A stretch of DNA of 64,000 nucleotides from Saprospiraceae bacterium (lineage in GTDB: Bacteria; Bacteroidota; Bacteroidia; Chitinophagales; Saprospiraceae): contig JADJNW010000003.1 in NCBI GenBank assembly GCA_016714085.1, positions 496,001 through 560,000 on the forward strand, written 5' to 3'. Positions 29,051 to 40,126 of this stretch are shown in pieces (the stretch's first letter is position 1; every line of letters starts with the position of its first letter). The notes beneath the pieces are model-generated. The model worked only from the letters and a program-made list of their open reading frames with translations, ran no database searches and was not told where the DNA came from. The position numbers were made by a program, and so were the translations under genes.

Positions 29051-29124
29051 TACCGCCATTTATAATAAAGTTGCAATTTTATTATAAAAAATCAAGAAGA
29101 ATTACTAAATAATGATATAAAATT

Positions 29125-31521
29125 ATGAGAAAATTTAATTTATTTACAAACTTAATTATTTATATCACTCTGATATGTAGCAATTTATATGCTCAAAATA
29201 AATTATATCCGAATAAATTTCCATTAGGCGATATTACATTACTGGATAGTCCTTTCAAGCACGCGCGTGACCTAAATATTCAGACGCTTTTACAATATGA
29301 TGCGGATCGTTTAATGGCGCCGTATCGTGAACAGGCTGGCTTGCCCTCCAAATCTCCCAAGTATGATAATTGGGAAAGTATTGGCTTGGATGGACACACA
29401 GGCGGACATTATTTGTCGGCAATGGCGATGAATTATGCAGCGACTGGTAATGCCGAATGTAAAAAGCGCATGGAATACATGATATCAGAATTAAAAATTA
29501 TTCAGGATGCGAATGCCACCAATCACCCGGAATGGGGCCTCGGTTATCTTGGCGGCGTGCCCAGAAGTAAAGAAATTTGGACTACCCTTAAAAATGGCGA
29601 TTTTAAAGCATATAATAGAGCATGGGTTCCCTGGTATAATGTGCATAAAATGTATGCCGGATTAAGAGATGCCTGGATGTACGCGGGTAATGAAGATGCT
29701 AAGATCCTATTTTTGAAATTATGCGATTGGGGAATAAACATCACCGCTGCGTTGAGCGACGAACAAATGCAATCCATGCTGGATATGGAGCACGGCGGTA
29801 TCAATGAGAGTTATGCGGACGCTTACCAGATGACGGGCGATGAAAAGTATTTAACCGCTGCAAAGCGTTTTTCGCACAAAATGCTGCTAAATCCAATGTC
29901 GGAAGGGAAGGATAATCTGGATAATAAACACGCGAATACGCAAGTACCAAAAGTGATTGGTTTTCAACGGGTTGCAGCATTATCGAAAGATGAAAAATAT
30001 GCCGATGCCGCCCAGTTTTTTTGGAAAGCGGTGACCACCAATCGCAGTCTGGCATTTGGAGGCAATAGCCGGAGAGAGCATTTTCCGAGTGATGCTGCTT
30101 GCTCCGATTTTATTAATGATATAGAAGGTCCCGAGTCATGCAATTCTTATAATATGCTGAAGCTGACCGAAGATTTATTTGAATCAAATCCATCTGCTCA
30201 ATACGCTGATTATTATGAACGGACATTATATAATCATATTTTATCTACACAACACCCTGAACATGGCGGTTATGTGTATTTCACGCCCGCGCGCCCGCGT
30301 CACTATCGCGTGTATTCTGTACCCGAGCAAGCGATGTGGTGCTGCGTAGGCACGGGGATGGAAAATCATGGAAAATATAATGAATTTATTTACACGCATC
30401 AAAATGATTCGCTGTTTTTAAATCTTTTTATTGCATCGGAATTAAATTGGAAAGATAAAGGTTTGAAAATCAAGCAAGAAACAAATTTTCCATACCAAGA
30501 ACAAACGAAATTAATTATTACAAAAGGAACTGCTAATTTTACATTCATGATACGTTATCCAGCTTGGGTGAAAAAGGGCGCATTAAAAATTAAGGTGAAT
30601 AATAAAAACATTAAATATAATAACTTCCCTTCTTCTTATATTGCAATTAAGCGACTTTGGAAAAAAGGCGATATTGTGCAAATTACACTGCCAATGCATA
30701 CGACCCTTGAACAACTGCCAAATGTGCCAGAATACATTGCCTTGATGCACGGACCGATCCTGCTTGGCACAAAAATAGGGACGGAAGATTTGAAAGGATT
30801 ACTAGCGGATACGGGTCGCTGGAGTCAAAACGCAAGTGGCACAAGGCTTCCGATCGACAAAGCGCCGATCATTATTGAGGATAAATTATCTAAAATCACG
30901 GGCAAATTAGTGCCTGTAAAAGGACGCTCCTTAACCTTCACTGCACCGAAGTTAAAAATGGTTAATCCGGTTGATGTAATATTTGAGCCTTTTTATAATA
31001 TTCATGATTCCAGGTATATGATGTATTGGATGGCGTTGAGCAGCACGCAGTACCAATCGTATTTGGATTCAATCGCTATGCTGGAAAAAGAAAAATTGGC
31101 ATTACAAGCACGAACGGTTGACTTTGTCGCTACCGGCGAACAACAACCCGAAGTGGATCATGCGATGCAAAATGCGCAGTCACGCACAGGTTCTTTTCTG
31201 GATGAATTCTGGCGCGACGCCAACAACGGCGGCTATTTCAGCTATCAATTGGCTACGAATAGCGAAACTGATTTGACTTTACGCGTGCGCTATTGGGGCG
31301 CAGAATGGGGCAGTCGAAAATTTGATATTTACATCGATGATGAAAAATTAATATCAGAAGATAATACCGGTAAATGGAATCAATCCAAATTTCATGATGT
31401 GGAATATAATATTCCTGCGTCAATGCTACAAGGCAAGCAAAATATTAGAATAAAGTTTCAGGCGTTACCACAAAATACAGCAGGCGCGGTTTATTATATC
31501 CGATTAATAAAAAGTAAATAA
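29125..31521 (+). CDS. GH127-type beta-L-arabinofuranosidase
   Basis: A 798-residue secreted protein with a signal peptide (1-23), an alpha/alpha barrel and C-terminal beta domains. The metal-thiolate site of GH127 is seen: Glu337 and Cys339 in GPESCNSYNM, Cys406 and Cys407 in MWCCVGTGMENHGKYNE. In the characterised Bifidobacterium enzyme the equivalent residues bind Zn, with one Cys as nucleophile. A DUF4986-like and a final carbohydrate-binding-like domain (about 640-798) follow. GH127 and the related GH146 cannot be separated with certainty here. Its substrate would be beta-L-arabinofuranosyl links, found in pectic side chains and extensin-like glycoproteins, which broadens the locus beyond arabinoxylan. 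Confidence 0.92.
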   Translation: MRKFNLFTNLIIYITLICSNLYAQNKLYPNKFPLGDITLLDSPFKHARDLNIQTLLQYDADRLMAPYREQAGLPSKSPKYDNWESIGLDGHTGGHYLSAMAMNYAATGNAECKKRMEYMISELKIIQDANATNHPEWGLGYLGGVPRSKEIWTTLKNGDFKAYNRAWVPWYNVHKMYAGLRDAWMYAGNEDAKILFLKLCDWGINITAALSDEQMQSMLDMEHGGINESYADAYQMTGDEKYLTAAKRFSHKMLLNPMSEGKDNLDNKHANTQVPKVIGFQRVAALSKDEKYADAAQFFWKAVTTNRSLAFGGNSRREHFPSDAACSDFINDIEGPESCNSYNMLKLTEDLFESNPSAQYADYYERTLYNHILSTQHPEHGGYVYFTPARPRHYRVYSVPEQAMWCCVGTGMENHGKYNEFIYTHQNDSLFLNLFIASELNWKDKGLKIKQETNFPYQEQTKLIITKGTANFTFMIRYPAWVKKGALKIKVNNKNIKYNNFPSSYIAIKRLWKKGDIVQITLPMHTTLEQLPNVPEYIALMHGPILLGTKIGTEDLKGLLADTGRWSQNASGTRLPIDKAPIIIEDKLSKITGKLVPVKGRSLTFTAPKLKMVNPVDVIFEPFYNIHDSRYMMYWMALSSTQYQSYLDSIAMLEKEKLALQARTVDFVATGEQQPEVDHAMQNAQSRTGSFLDEFWRDANNGGYFSYQLATNSETDLTLRVRYWGAEWGSRKFDIYIDDEKLISEDNTGKWNQSKFHDVEYNIPASMLQGKQNIRIKFQALPQNTAGAVYYIRLIKSK

Positions 31522-31557
31522 ATGATTAATGATAGCGATTGATGTTTTATTTAATTA

Positions 31558-34500
31558 TCAATTAGTTACGGAATCATTATTTGTAATCTTTGTTACCAGT
31601 ATAGCGCCACTATTTACTACAGTAAAAAAACGCTGTTCATCCAACCAATAAGATTTGCGGGTATCTCCCGGAAGGTTTAAACCGGATTGCTCGTTCGGAA
31701 TCGCTTGAAAAGCCCCGTCCCCATTGCCTTTGAGCAGTATGCCCCGCGACGCATCTTGCCTGCCCATGTGCGCTTCATTGGGATAAAAATTGCCCGTCGC
31801 CAGAGCATCCAATTTACCATCTCCATCAAAATCTTTAACTAAAAATCCAAAAATGGGAGAGCGTTGCGCCTCCAGTGGCAAGGGCTGGAGTACAAATTTG
31901 CCTTGTCCTTGATTTTCAGCATAGCAGCTGCGCAGTTCTTTCGCTTCAAGTTGTAGAGCATCTTTTCGATCCGTATCAGATAATAGATCGTTGAAATTCG
32001 CTTTGGCATAATCTGCGTAGTGGGTATATTTTTTGCGAAACTGTACCATTTGTTGGATCAAAACATCGCGCGGTAGAGCTGGCACACAGACATCCTGTAA
32101 AAAATGCCCCATGATGGGATCGACTTTGCCATTTTGATTAAAATCTTTAGCTAACATTTGTACGGGCTGCTGCGGGGAAGCGCGATAAAAAGTATTCAAA
32201 CCTTCATTGCCCAAGAGTAAATCCTCGTCGCCGTCGCCATCAAAATCATCGGCGATCAAAGTATTCCACCAGCCTTCTGTGGCAGGCAATATTTCGACTT
32301 CAAATCGTCCATTTTGGTTTTTGAGGATCGTCAGTGGCATCCATTCTCCAACCAAGAGCAAATCGAGGTCTTTATCTTGGTCAACATCCATCGCCAGCGC
32401 ATCACACACCATTCCAAAGTCCTTTAAAAATGGGGCAACCACTTGACTCACATCTGTAAATTGTCCTTGATCATTTCGCAAAATATAACTGGAAGCGGGT
32501 AGCGGATAAGCGCCAGGCATTTGGCGACCGCCCAAAAACAAGTCTAAATCACCATCTCCTTCATAATCAAACGGATAAACATTTTGACAATTGAAATTTA
32601 ATTTCGGGAAAGTAGTAGAAAGATTGAAATTGGCTTTTCCATCATTGAGCCAAAGCTGCGGTTGACCAGCGGTGGCATTATTCAAACCCTGTTCGTTGTT
32701 ATTAAAAGCCAATAGAATATCTTGATTTCCATCCTGATCGGCGTCAAAAAGAGCGATCGCGCCAACTTCCTGTTGCACTCCTTCCAGACCAGGGATTACT
32801 TGAAAATTCCCATTTTTTTGTTGCAAAAATAATTGCGTTAGGCTGCCTTGATAAGCGCCGCCAATTACCACATCATTTAGTTCATCACCATTGAGATCGC
32901 CCACGGCAGCAGCGGGTCCATTTTTGGACAGCATTTTATGCAAGGCGAAGGTTTCATTAAAATCGATATAATTAGACTCTTTGTGTTGATATTGAAGCAC
33001 TTGCGCAAGCGATTCAAACGTGGGCGTTTGGGGAATTGTAATTTTTTTCCAGGGTTTGGCTTCGCTGATTTTGACCGTAAGCGTTTGATTTGCAGGAATT
33101 TTATAAAGTGTTTGTTGTTGATTTTGATTCCATAATACTTGAATAGAATCTATTAATTGGGTTTTTCCTAATCCAATCCAAATCCCTTTTTCTACCGAAG
33201 ATAAGTAGCCGCGCACCGTCGAATGTTCAAATAATTGCATTTTGCCTTGCGACCAAATTTTTATGGTAGCGCCTAAGCCATCCAAATTACCTTGTGAACC
33301 TTCCAGTTTGACCCTCAGATAGTTGTGATGCTGGCTTTCCCTGCTTTGATTTTTAAAAATAGATGCTTCGCTATCGATATTATTCACCACCAAATCCAGG
33401 TCGCCATCTTGGTCAAGGTCAGCCCAGGCAGCGCCGTTGGAGTAGGAAAGCTCATCCAATCCCCATTTTGTCGATACATTTTCAAAATTTAAATTGCCCT
33501 TATTGCGATAAGCGTAGTTACGCAGTTTAATTTCTGGAACCTGGGTAAGAAGTTTTGCCCAAACTTCATTGCGAGAAGCATCGTCGCCAAAAAAGGTAGA
33601 ACCCCGGTAATAATTGATAAAATCCATATCGGTAACGTCTTTGCGGTATCCAGTGGTGATGAAGATGTCTTTGTGACTGTCTAAGTCGAAATCGGCGAGC
33701 AGGGTAGCCCAACTCCAGTCGGTTCGGGCGATGCCGGTAAGTAAGCCTATTTCACTGAAAATTGGGACATTCGAGCTGTCGACTTCGTTGATTTGCAACA
33801 TATTACGCATATACTGCAATTGATATCCGTACTCCTGCGAGATACTTTGTTCTTTTTTATCATAATCCGATTTGCCCAGCATTTGTTTTTGACGAGCATT
33901 ATCCTCTGGTAGCATGTCGAGTTGGAAAATATCAACCTTGCTGTCGTCGTTCAGATCAGCGGCATCAATTCCCATTCCAAAAAGGCTGGTATGCGCCGTT
34001 GCCGATTGAATGACGTTTTGAAAAGTGCCGTTGCCTTGATTGAGATAGAGAATATCACTGCTTAGGAAATCGTTCGAACAATAAATATCAGACAAACCAT
34101 CCTGATTTAAATCGCTGATTATCAGCCCTAAACCCAAACCCTCGAATCGAATACCAGTTTCAGTGGATACATCCACGAATATGGGATGCCCATTTGTACC
34201 AGTGCCTTCATTGCGATAAAGCTTGTCCGTAGAAGGATAGGTGCCATTATTGACCAAACGACGCAAGGTGGTGGGGTTTTGTAAATCCGGGGCGGTATTC
34301 AACAGGAAAGCGTCGAGATCGCCGTCTTGATCGTAATCAAAAAATGCACTCTGTGTCGTAAAGCCATCATAATCCAAACCATATTCTCGAGCAGATTCAA
34401 TAAAAGTAGGGATTTCTGTTTTTTGATTGATAAACAAGAGGTTATGAGAATTTTTTAAACCCGGACCTTTGGCTACGCTGATGTAAATATCATCCCATCC

Positions 34501-34860
34501 ATCCTGATTGACGTCCGCTACGCAAACCCCACTGCACCAGCGATTGGTGGTTACACCTGCCTTTTCGGTAATGTCTTCAAATTGAAACTTGCCTTTGTTA
34601 AGATACAGCGCCGAACTTATCTGGTTTCCACTAAAAAAAAGATCGGATAAGCCATCCTGGTTAAAATCGCCAATGCCTATACCGCCGCCATTATAGAAAT
34701 TGGTAAAGGTGAAGGCGTTGAGTTCCGCATTGGGGCTGAGTTGATTGTTGAAATGAACGCCCGAACGAGCCGCAGGAATTTTTTCAAAAAGGTATTCTTC
34801 TTTTTTGCACGCCACCAGCGTAAGAGCAAACAGCACGAGGGAGTATAAACGAAACAGCAT
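31558..34860 (-). CDS. Large VCBS/FG-GAP and ASPIC/UnbV-domain lipoprotein
   Basis: A 1100-residue lipoprotein (LTLVACKK, Cys18). I count about fourteen Ca-binding-like repeats of the D-x-N/D-x-D-G-x-x-D form, such as DFNQDGLSD, DVNQDGWDD, DYDQDGDLD and DFDGDGKLD, implying integrin-like propellers. An ASPIC/UnbV-like segment (about 525-600: LRVKLEGSQGNLDGLGATIK, then WNQNQQQTLYKIPA) lies in the middle. Such proteins are frequent beside SusC/SusD pairs in Bacteroidota. A role in glycan binding or as an outer-membrane accessory factor is inferred, not proven. It is downstream of SusD and separated from it by a strong terminator-like hairpin. Confidence 0.85.
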   Translation of the reverse strand: MLFRLYSLVLFALTLVACKKEEYLFEKIPAARSGVHFNNQLSPNAELNAFTFTNFYNGGGIGIGDFNQDGLSDLFFSGNQISSALYLNKGKFQFEDITEKAGVTTNRWCSGVCVADVNQDGWDDIYISVAKGPGLKNSHNLLFINQKTEIPTFIESAREYGLDYDGFTTQSAFFDYDQDGDLDAFLLNTAPDLQNPTTLRRLVNNGTYPSTDKLYRNEGTGTNGHPIFVDVSTETGIRFEGLGLGLIISDLNQDGLSDIYCSNDFLSSDILYLNQGNGTFQNVIQSATAHTSLFGMGIDAADLNDDSKVDIFQLDMLPEDNARQKQMLGKSDYDKKEQSISQEYGYQLQYMRNMLQINEVDSSNVPIFSEIGLLTGIARTDWSWATLLADFDLDSHKDIFITTGYRKDVTDMDFINYYRGSTFFGDDASRNEVWAKLLTQVPEIKLRNYAYRNKGNLNFENVSTKWGLDELSYSNGAAWADLDQDGDLDLVVNNIDSEASIFKNQSRESQHHNYLRVKLEGSQGNLDGLGATIKIWSQGKMQLFEHSTVRGYLSSVEKGIWIGLGKTQLIDSIQVLWNQNQQQTLYKIPANQTLTVKISEAKPWKKITIPQTPTFESLAQVLQYQHKESNYIDFNETFALHKMLSKNGPAAAVGDLNGDELNDVVIGGAYQGSLTQLFLQQKNGNFQVIPGLEGVQQEVGAIALFDADQDGNQDILLAFNNNEQGLNNATAGQPQLWLNDGKANFNLSTTFPKLNFNCQNVYPFDYEGDGDLDLFLGGRQMPGAYPLPASSYILRNDQGQFTDVSQVVAPFLKDFGMVCDALAMDVDQDKDLDLLLVGEWMPLTILKNQNGRFEVEILPATEGWWNTLIADDFDGDGDEDLLLGNEGLNTFYRASPQQPVQMLAKDFNQNGKVDPIMGHFLQDVCVPALPRDVLIQQMVQFRKKYTHYADYAKANFNDLLSDTDRKDALQLEAKELRSCYAENQGQGKFVLQPLPLEAQRSPIFGFLVKDFDGDGKLDALATGNFYPNEAHMGRQDASRGILLKGNGDGAFQAIPNEQSGLNLPGDTRKSYWLDEQRFFTVVNSGAILVTKITNNDSVTN

Positions 34861-34887
34861 AAGGAAAGGGATTGCGTGAAAAAATCA

Positions 34888-34917
34888 GTATCCTCCTTCT
34901 TAAAAGAAGGAGGATAC
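34888..34917 (-). terminator. Strong hairpin terminator between susD-like and VCBS genes
   Basis: GTATCCTCCTTCTT and AAGAAGGAGGATAC form a perfect 14-bp stem with a 2-base loop. On the minus strand it is followed by TGATTTTTTC. It lies 59 bases after the SusD stop and 27 bases before the VCBS start, so it would end or attenuate the SusC-SusD transcript. Confidence 0.8.
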
Positions 34918-34976
34918 GATTCAAAAATAACCAAAGTAATTTAACTCACATTTAAGCAAAAGGACACTTTAAATGC

Positions 34977-36520
34977 TTAGTATCCAGGATTTTGATCTGA
35001 CTGATCGATATTCGGGTTGTTGTCGATTTCCGATTGAGGAATCGGTAGTAATTCATGCTTGTTGGTTACAAAATAGGAAATCGGTTCACTTTTCAGCTTA
35101 CCATTTTTCCGCCAGCGCAGGATGTCAAAATTGCGCGCCTGCTCAGCAGCTAACTCTACATAGCGCTCGTGCTGAATGGCACGGAACACTTCGTCCTTAC
35201 TATTGCAAGGATAGTTAGCGGTTGGATATGGCGGCATATTGACAGACGCACGAGCGCGAACCTGATTCATCAAAGCGATAGCAGCAGCGGAGTTGCCTAA
35301 TTCGTTTTCGCATTCTGCAAGCAAAAGTAGTACATCGGCATAACGCATAATACGCATATTGATACCACTGGTAAAGAAACCATTATCCACTTTATATAGT
35401 ACAGAATATTTGCGCCAGCTAATCTTAACAGTTTCTCCATCTACAGTAGAGGCATTGCCCTGTACTCGGTCATCCGTCAAAACACTATTGCCATTATTGA
35501 ACTTGTCTCCAGGTTTCCAATAGGACATATCGTAACGAGGGTCGTCCTTCGCATCTCCTTTGGAGGTTCTTTCGTAATCGTTTAATATTTTATCAGATGG
35601 AATCAAGTTACGCCAGCCCACCGCGGAATACTCTTGGGTGCGTACCGTTTCTTCCTGTACGGCGGTGCCGTCACCATCGCCACCCCAGTTGTAAGCGCCT
35701 CCAGATGGAGCATAAACCACCTCAAAAATAGATTCAGTGTTGAATTCTCCCTCCTCATTGGTTAAATCCAGGTAATTATCAACCAATTGATATAAACCAG
35801 AGCTGACAATTTTTTGCAACTCCGTTTTAGCATTGGTATAATCGCCTAATTGTAAATAAGTACGCGCCAGCAACATCTGTGCAGCAGCTTTGGTGGCACG
35901 GCCCAAATTAGTACCGGAATAACTAGCGGGCAGTGCAGTTTCTGCGGACTTAAGGTCGGCAATTACCTGACTGTACACATCTTGTTGCGAAGCGCGGGGC
36001 TTGGAGCCCTCTACCGACTTCACATATTCGGTGTACAATGGGACACCACCCCATAAGGTACCCAATTCATAATATGCCCAGGCACGTAAAAATTTGGCTT
36101 CACCAACAACCCTGGTTCGAATAGGTTCACTGATGCCTGGCTTTGCTTCTGCTCCGCTTTCAATTACAATGTTGGCGCGGTGAATCACCCGAAACCAGCC
36201 ATTCCAAACCGCTCCCGATACGGAATTCCCAGGGTCATTTACGCCAATAAGCAACTGATTACGGGGCGTTTCCAGCTGACCGCCACCAGTAGCCATTTCA
36301 TCACCACGCAAGTCATGCGTAAAAAACCATTCCCGAGAGACCAAGCTATTAGACTGTATCAAAGCATAAGTAGCGTTTACCCCAGCTATGAGTTCCGCAT
36401 CGTTATTAAAATAAGTATCGAGGTCACTCCGTTCGGGTTGATTTTATCAAGGTCTTCTTCATTACAACTCAGGACAAGACCTAGGATCAAAAGGCATATT
36501 AAAAAAATATTTTTTTTCAT
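34977..36520 (-). CDS. SusD/RagB-family glycan-binding lipoprotein, one frameshift
   Basis: Outer-membrane nutrient-binding lipoprotein paired with the SusC upstream. The true start is at 36520: a lipoprotein signal (MKKNIFLICLLILGLVLSCN) then DLDKINPNGVT. The frame is lost near 36420. One extra base there continues as D-T-Y-F-N-N-D-A-E-L-I-A-G-V-N-A-T-Y-A, typical of SusD helices, and the long frame to 34977 follows. Corrected length is about 514 residues. The C-terminus (NKHELLPIPQSEIDNNPN) is the classic SusD ending. It probably binds xylan- or arabinoxylan-derived oligosaccharides. Confidence 0.93.
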
Positions 36521-36582
36521 AATGAGCTGATTTTATTGCCAAGCAAGAGCATTCTTGCAAGGTGATGCAATGCATTATTTTT

Positions 36583-39500
36583 TTAGTTAAAACCAAGATT
36601 TACACCTAACAAAATGGTACGAGCTTGAGGATATTGTCCATAATCAATACCATTATTGAGTAGATTATTAAATCTGGAAGCAACCTCAGGGTCATATCCA
36701 CTGTACTTAGTAAAGGTTAGCAGGTTTTGGCTAGAAACATAAACACGCACGCGACTTACCACGTTACCACTGATTTGTTTAAGCTTCTCATTAGAGAACG
36801 TATAGCCAACGCTGACATTTTTAACGCGTAGATATGAACCATCCTCAATAAAGCGATCAGAAGTACGTGTATTTTGATTAGGATCGCCACTCACTGCACG
36901 GGGTACATCTGTGTCGGTATTCTGAGGCGTCCATGCATCCAGTACATCTGTAGTAGAATTGAAAAGACGGAGCATACCCTGCCCAATCACTTTTACGCCA
37001 TTGTAAATTTTATTGCCTTGTACCCCTTGCAAATAAAGCGCAAAATCAAAGTTTTTGAAGGTACCAGCCAGTTTAACCCATAGGAAAATTTGGGTAGGTA
37101 ACTTCCCAAGTAAGTACGGTCGTCACTATCAATTTTACCGTCACCATTCAGGTCTTTAAACTTAATGTCCCCAGGAGCAGTGCTGGCATTTTGGTAGGGA
37201 GCGCCGTCGTTACCCAACGCATTGGCTGCGGCTACTTCAGCTTCATTCTGGAATATACCATCTACTACCCACCCATAAAAGGATTGAATCGGTTGACCTG
37301 CTTCGGTACGGGTAATATCAAAGCCCCCAAAGTCAGCATTAGAGCCGGAATTAATGGTGGCATTTGGCGTAGATAAACTCAATACCTTATTGCGAACAAG
37401 GTCAAAAGTACCAGTCAATGACCAATTGAAGTTCGTGCTACGATAGTTGTATCCAGCGACCAATTCAAAACCACTATTTTGCATACTCCCTACATTAGCT
37501 AAGGGGCTAGAGGAATAGCCTACCGATGCGGGAAGCGGAACACTGAGTAACAATCCATCTGTTTCACGTTTGTAGAATTCAGCACTTAAATCAAAACTGT
37601 TATTAAACATAGAGAGATCGAAACCGAAGTTGGTCATTGTAGTTTCTTCCCAACTCAGGCCAGTGTTGCCTAAGCGATTAAAATAAGAACCTAAATTGGT
37701 AGTTTGATTACCAAATGGGTAAATCGTGGCATTAGCTGAAATGAGCGGCTGCCAGTCGTAATCGCCAATCGAGTTATATCCTGTTTGTCCAATACTAGCT
37801 CGTAATTTGAGGGAGGAAACCGTCGAAATCGATTGAAAAAATGGTTCTTCGCTAATGCGCCAGCCTACAGATACTGATGGAAATGTACCCCACTTACGAC
37901 CAGGCGCAAATTTAGATGAACCATCTCGACGAATCGAAGCGCCGAGTAAATACTTATCGGCATAACCATAAGTCAAACGCCCCACATACGAAATAAGGGA
38001 GTTTTCGGACAGGTTAGAAGAACCATTTGGATTGGACACCCCTTGGATGACCTGGATATTGTTATCGGGCCGTTGGCCACTTGCAGAAATGTTTTCAACT
38101 CTTGCATCTTGCTTTTCGGTTACCGCAATAACGTTGATATTGTGCTTCCCAAATGATTGATCAAAAGTTAGTTGGTTTGTGAATACTTTTGAGAAAAAGT
38201 TGCTCCTATTTTCTGATAAGTTGGCAATAACACGACTGCGATTGCCATCGTTGTAAATAGGCAAGAAGCTAGTAAATTGGTTATTAGCAACATCGCCACC
38301 CATAACAAAACGATATTTCAACCATTTGGTAAAATTCACTTCAGCATAGAAAGTACCTAGTAATTTTATGCCATTATCAATCTGATATTGTTGCTCTTGT
38401 TCAGCGATGCGCAAGGGGTTCTCAGGATCCGTAGCATCCAAACCTTGAGCAGTTGTGCTGAAGCCACCAATCTTAGTTGGGTCACGTACCGGCCAATATG
38501 GGATCATACGCATCGTATTCATAATCAAGCTACGCCCACCTCCATCGCGTTCCAGTCGACGTTTGTCAGTACTTACAAGCAGGGTTTGGCCAAAAGACAA
38601 AAACTTTGCTACCTTATGGTCAGAGTTAATCCGTATACTTTTGCGCTCATAATCTGTGAACGGCATAATTCCATCCTGGCTGAAATAACCAAGAGAAGTA
38701 TATACGCGCGATACATCGTTGCCACCAGAAAGAGACAACTGATGATCTGTAATAGGCGCAGAGCGAAACATTACATCCTGCCAGTCGGTATCGGTTTGAG
38801 CAAAAGTAGTGCTGGCACCTTCATATATGGGCGTATTCAGGCTAGTAAAACGACCCGGAACAGGTTGGCCAGAAGCCGTGAGTAAGGCAGTGCCATAGCG
38901 AATGTACTCATCTCGATTAAGCAAGTCCAAGGTCTTCCAGGCAGATTGTACGCCATAATAAGAATCAAGATTCACCCGCATTTTACCTGCTATTCCTTTT
39001 TTGGTTGTGATCAAAACAACCCCATTGGCAGCTCTTGAACCATAGATAGAAGCAGCACTGGCGTCTTTGAGTACTTCCAGCGATTCAATGTCTTTTGGAT
39101 CAATATTGTTTAAACCACCTGCGGGTACTCCATCGATGACGAATAATGGATTGGGATTTAAACTGATAGAGCCAATCCCCCGGATGCGAATAATAGGGTC
39201 AGCCCCAGGACTACTATTGTTAGTGATAGAAACCCCAGGCACACGCCCCTGAATAGCTTGGGTTAAACTGATCACCGGCAGCGCTTTCAGATCTTTTTGG
39301 GTCACAGAGGATACTGCTCCTGTGAGGGAAGATTTCTTTTGAGCGCCATACCCCACTACGACGACTTCGTCCAATACTTCTCCTTCTTGTAGTATCACAT
39401 CAATCGTAGATTGATTATTGATAGCTATTCTAACCGTCGTATAACCTACGAAGCTAAAAATGAGGTTGCCATTGCTTTCAGCATCACTTAAATCCAGGTT

Positions 39501-40049
39501 AAATTGTCCGTTAATATCCGTTACGGTACCTTTCGTTGTACCTTCCAGCAAAACAGTTGCTCCCACCAAGGGATCACCATTCGTGTTAGTAACTGTTCCT
39601 TTTACAGTGAGATCAGGTTTTTTAATAGGCCTCGGCGCTACTGCGGGTAAAGTTTCAAAGTTCTGATTTTCAAAACGCTCAATTGGCACTTTGCTTAGCA
39701 GAATTTGTTTAGCTCCAAAAACCTCGAATCGAATGCCCGTTTTTCTGAATACTTGATTCAGAATTTTTTCTAGGCTTTCATTTTCAACCTGAAGACTTAC
39801 CTTTCGATCCGCTTCAATTTGTTTTGGCAAATAAGAAAAGTGAACATCGACTTTTTTTTCAATCATAAAAAGGAGTTCACAAAGTTTCTTATCCTCTACA
39901 GTGACACTGAGCTTTTCCGATAGTATTTTTTGGGAAAATGCAGAATTCGCATATCCCACACATACAAAAAGCCCAGCCAAAAGTAGTTGAATCAGTGAGA
40001 TTCTCATGAGTTGAAGCAATTTTTCACGTTGCTGTAGGTGTTCTTTCAT
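36583..40049 (-). CDS. SusC/RagA-family TonB-dependent receptor with STN domain, one frameshift
   Basis: Outer-membrane transporter, about 1155 residues when corrected. The start is placed at 40049 (MKEHLQQREKLLQLMRISLI) rather than 15 residues earlier. Domains: signal/TM, STN signalling domain (about 40-95), CarboxypepD-regulatory-like domain (VKGTVTNTNGDPLVGATVLL), TonB box/plug (GYGAQKKSSLTGAVSSV, then RIRGIGSI), and a beta-barrel. The frame breaks near 37070. One extra base there gives Y-G-L-N-L-A-G-T-F-K-N-F-D-F-A-L-Y-L-Q-G and the C-terminus to 36583. The STN domain indicates cell-surface signalling to the adjacent FecR and sigma factor. Confidence 0.95.
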
Positions 40050-40126
40050 ATTCCTAATGTTGGTTAAGTTAGTAAAAAATTTGATTATCCGCAAATAATC
40101 TCCATTTAGTTATTTTCATTTAAAAT

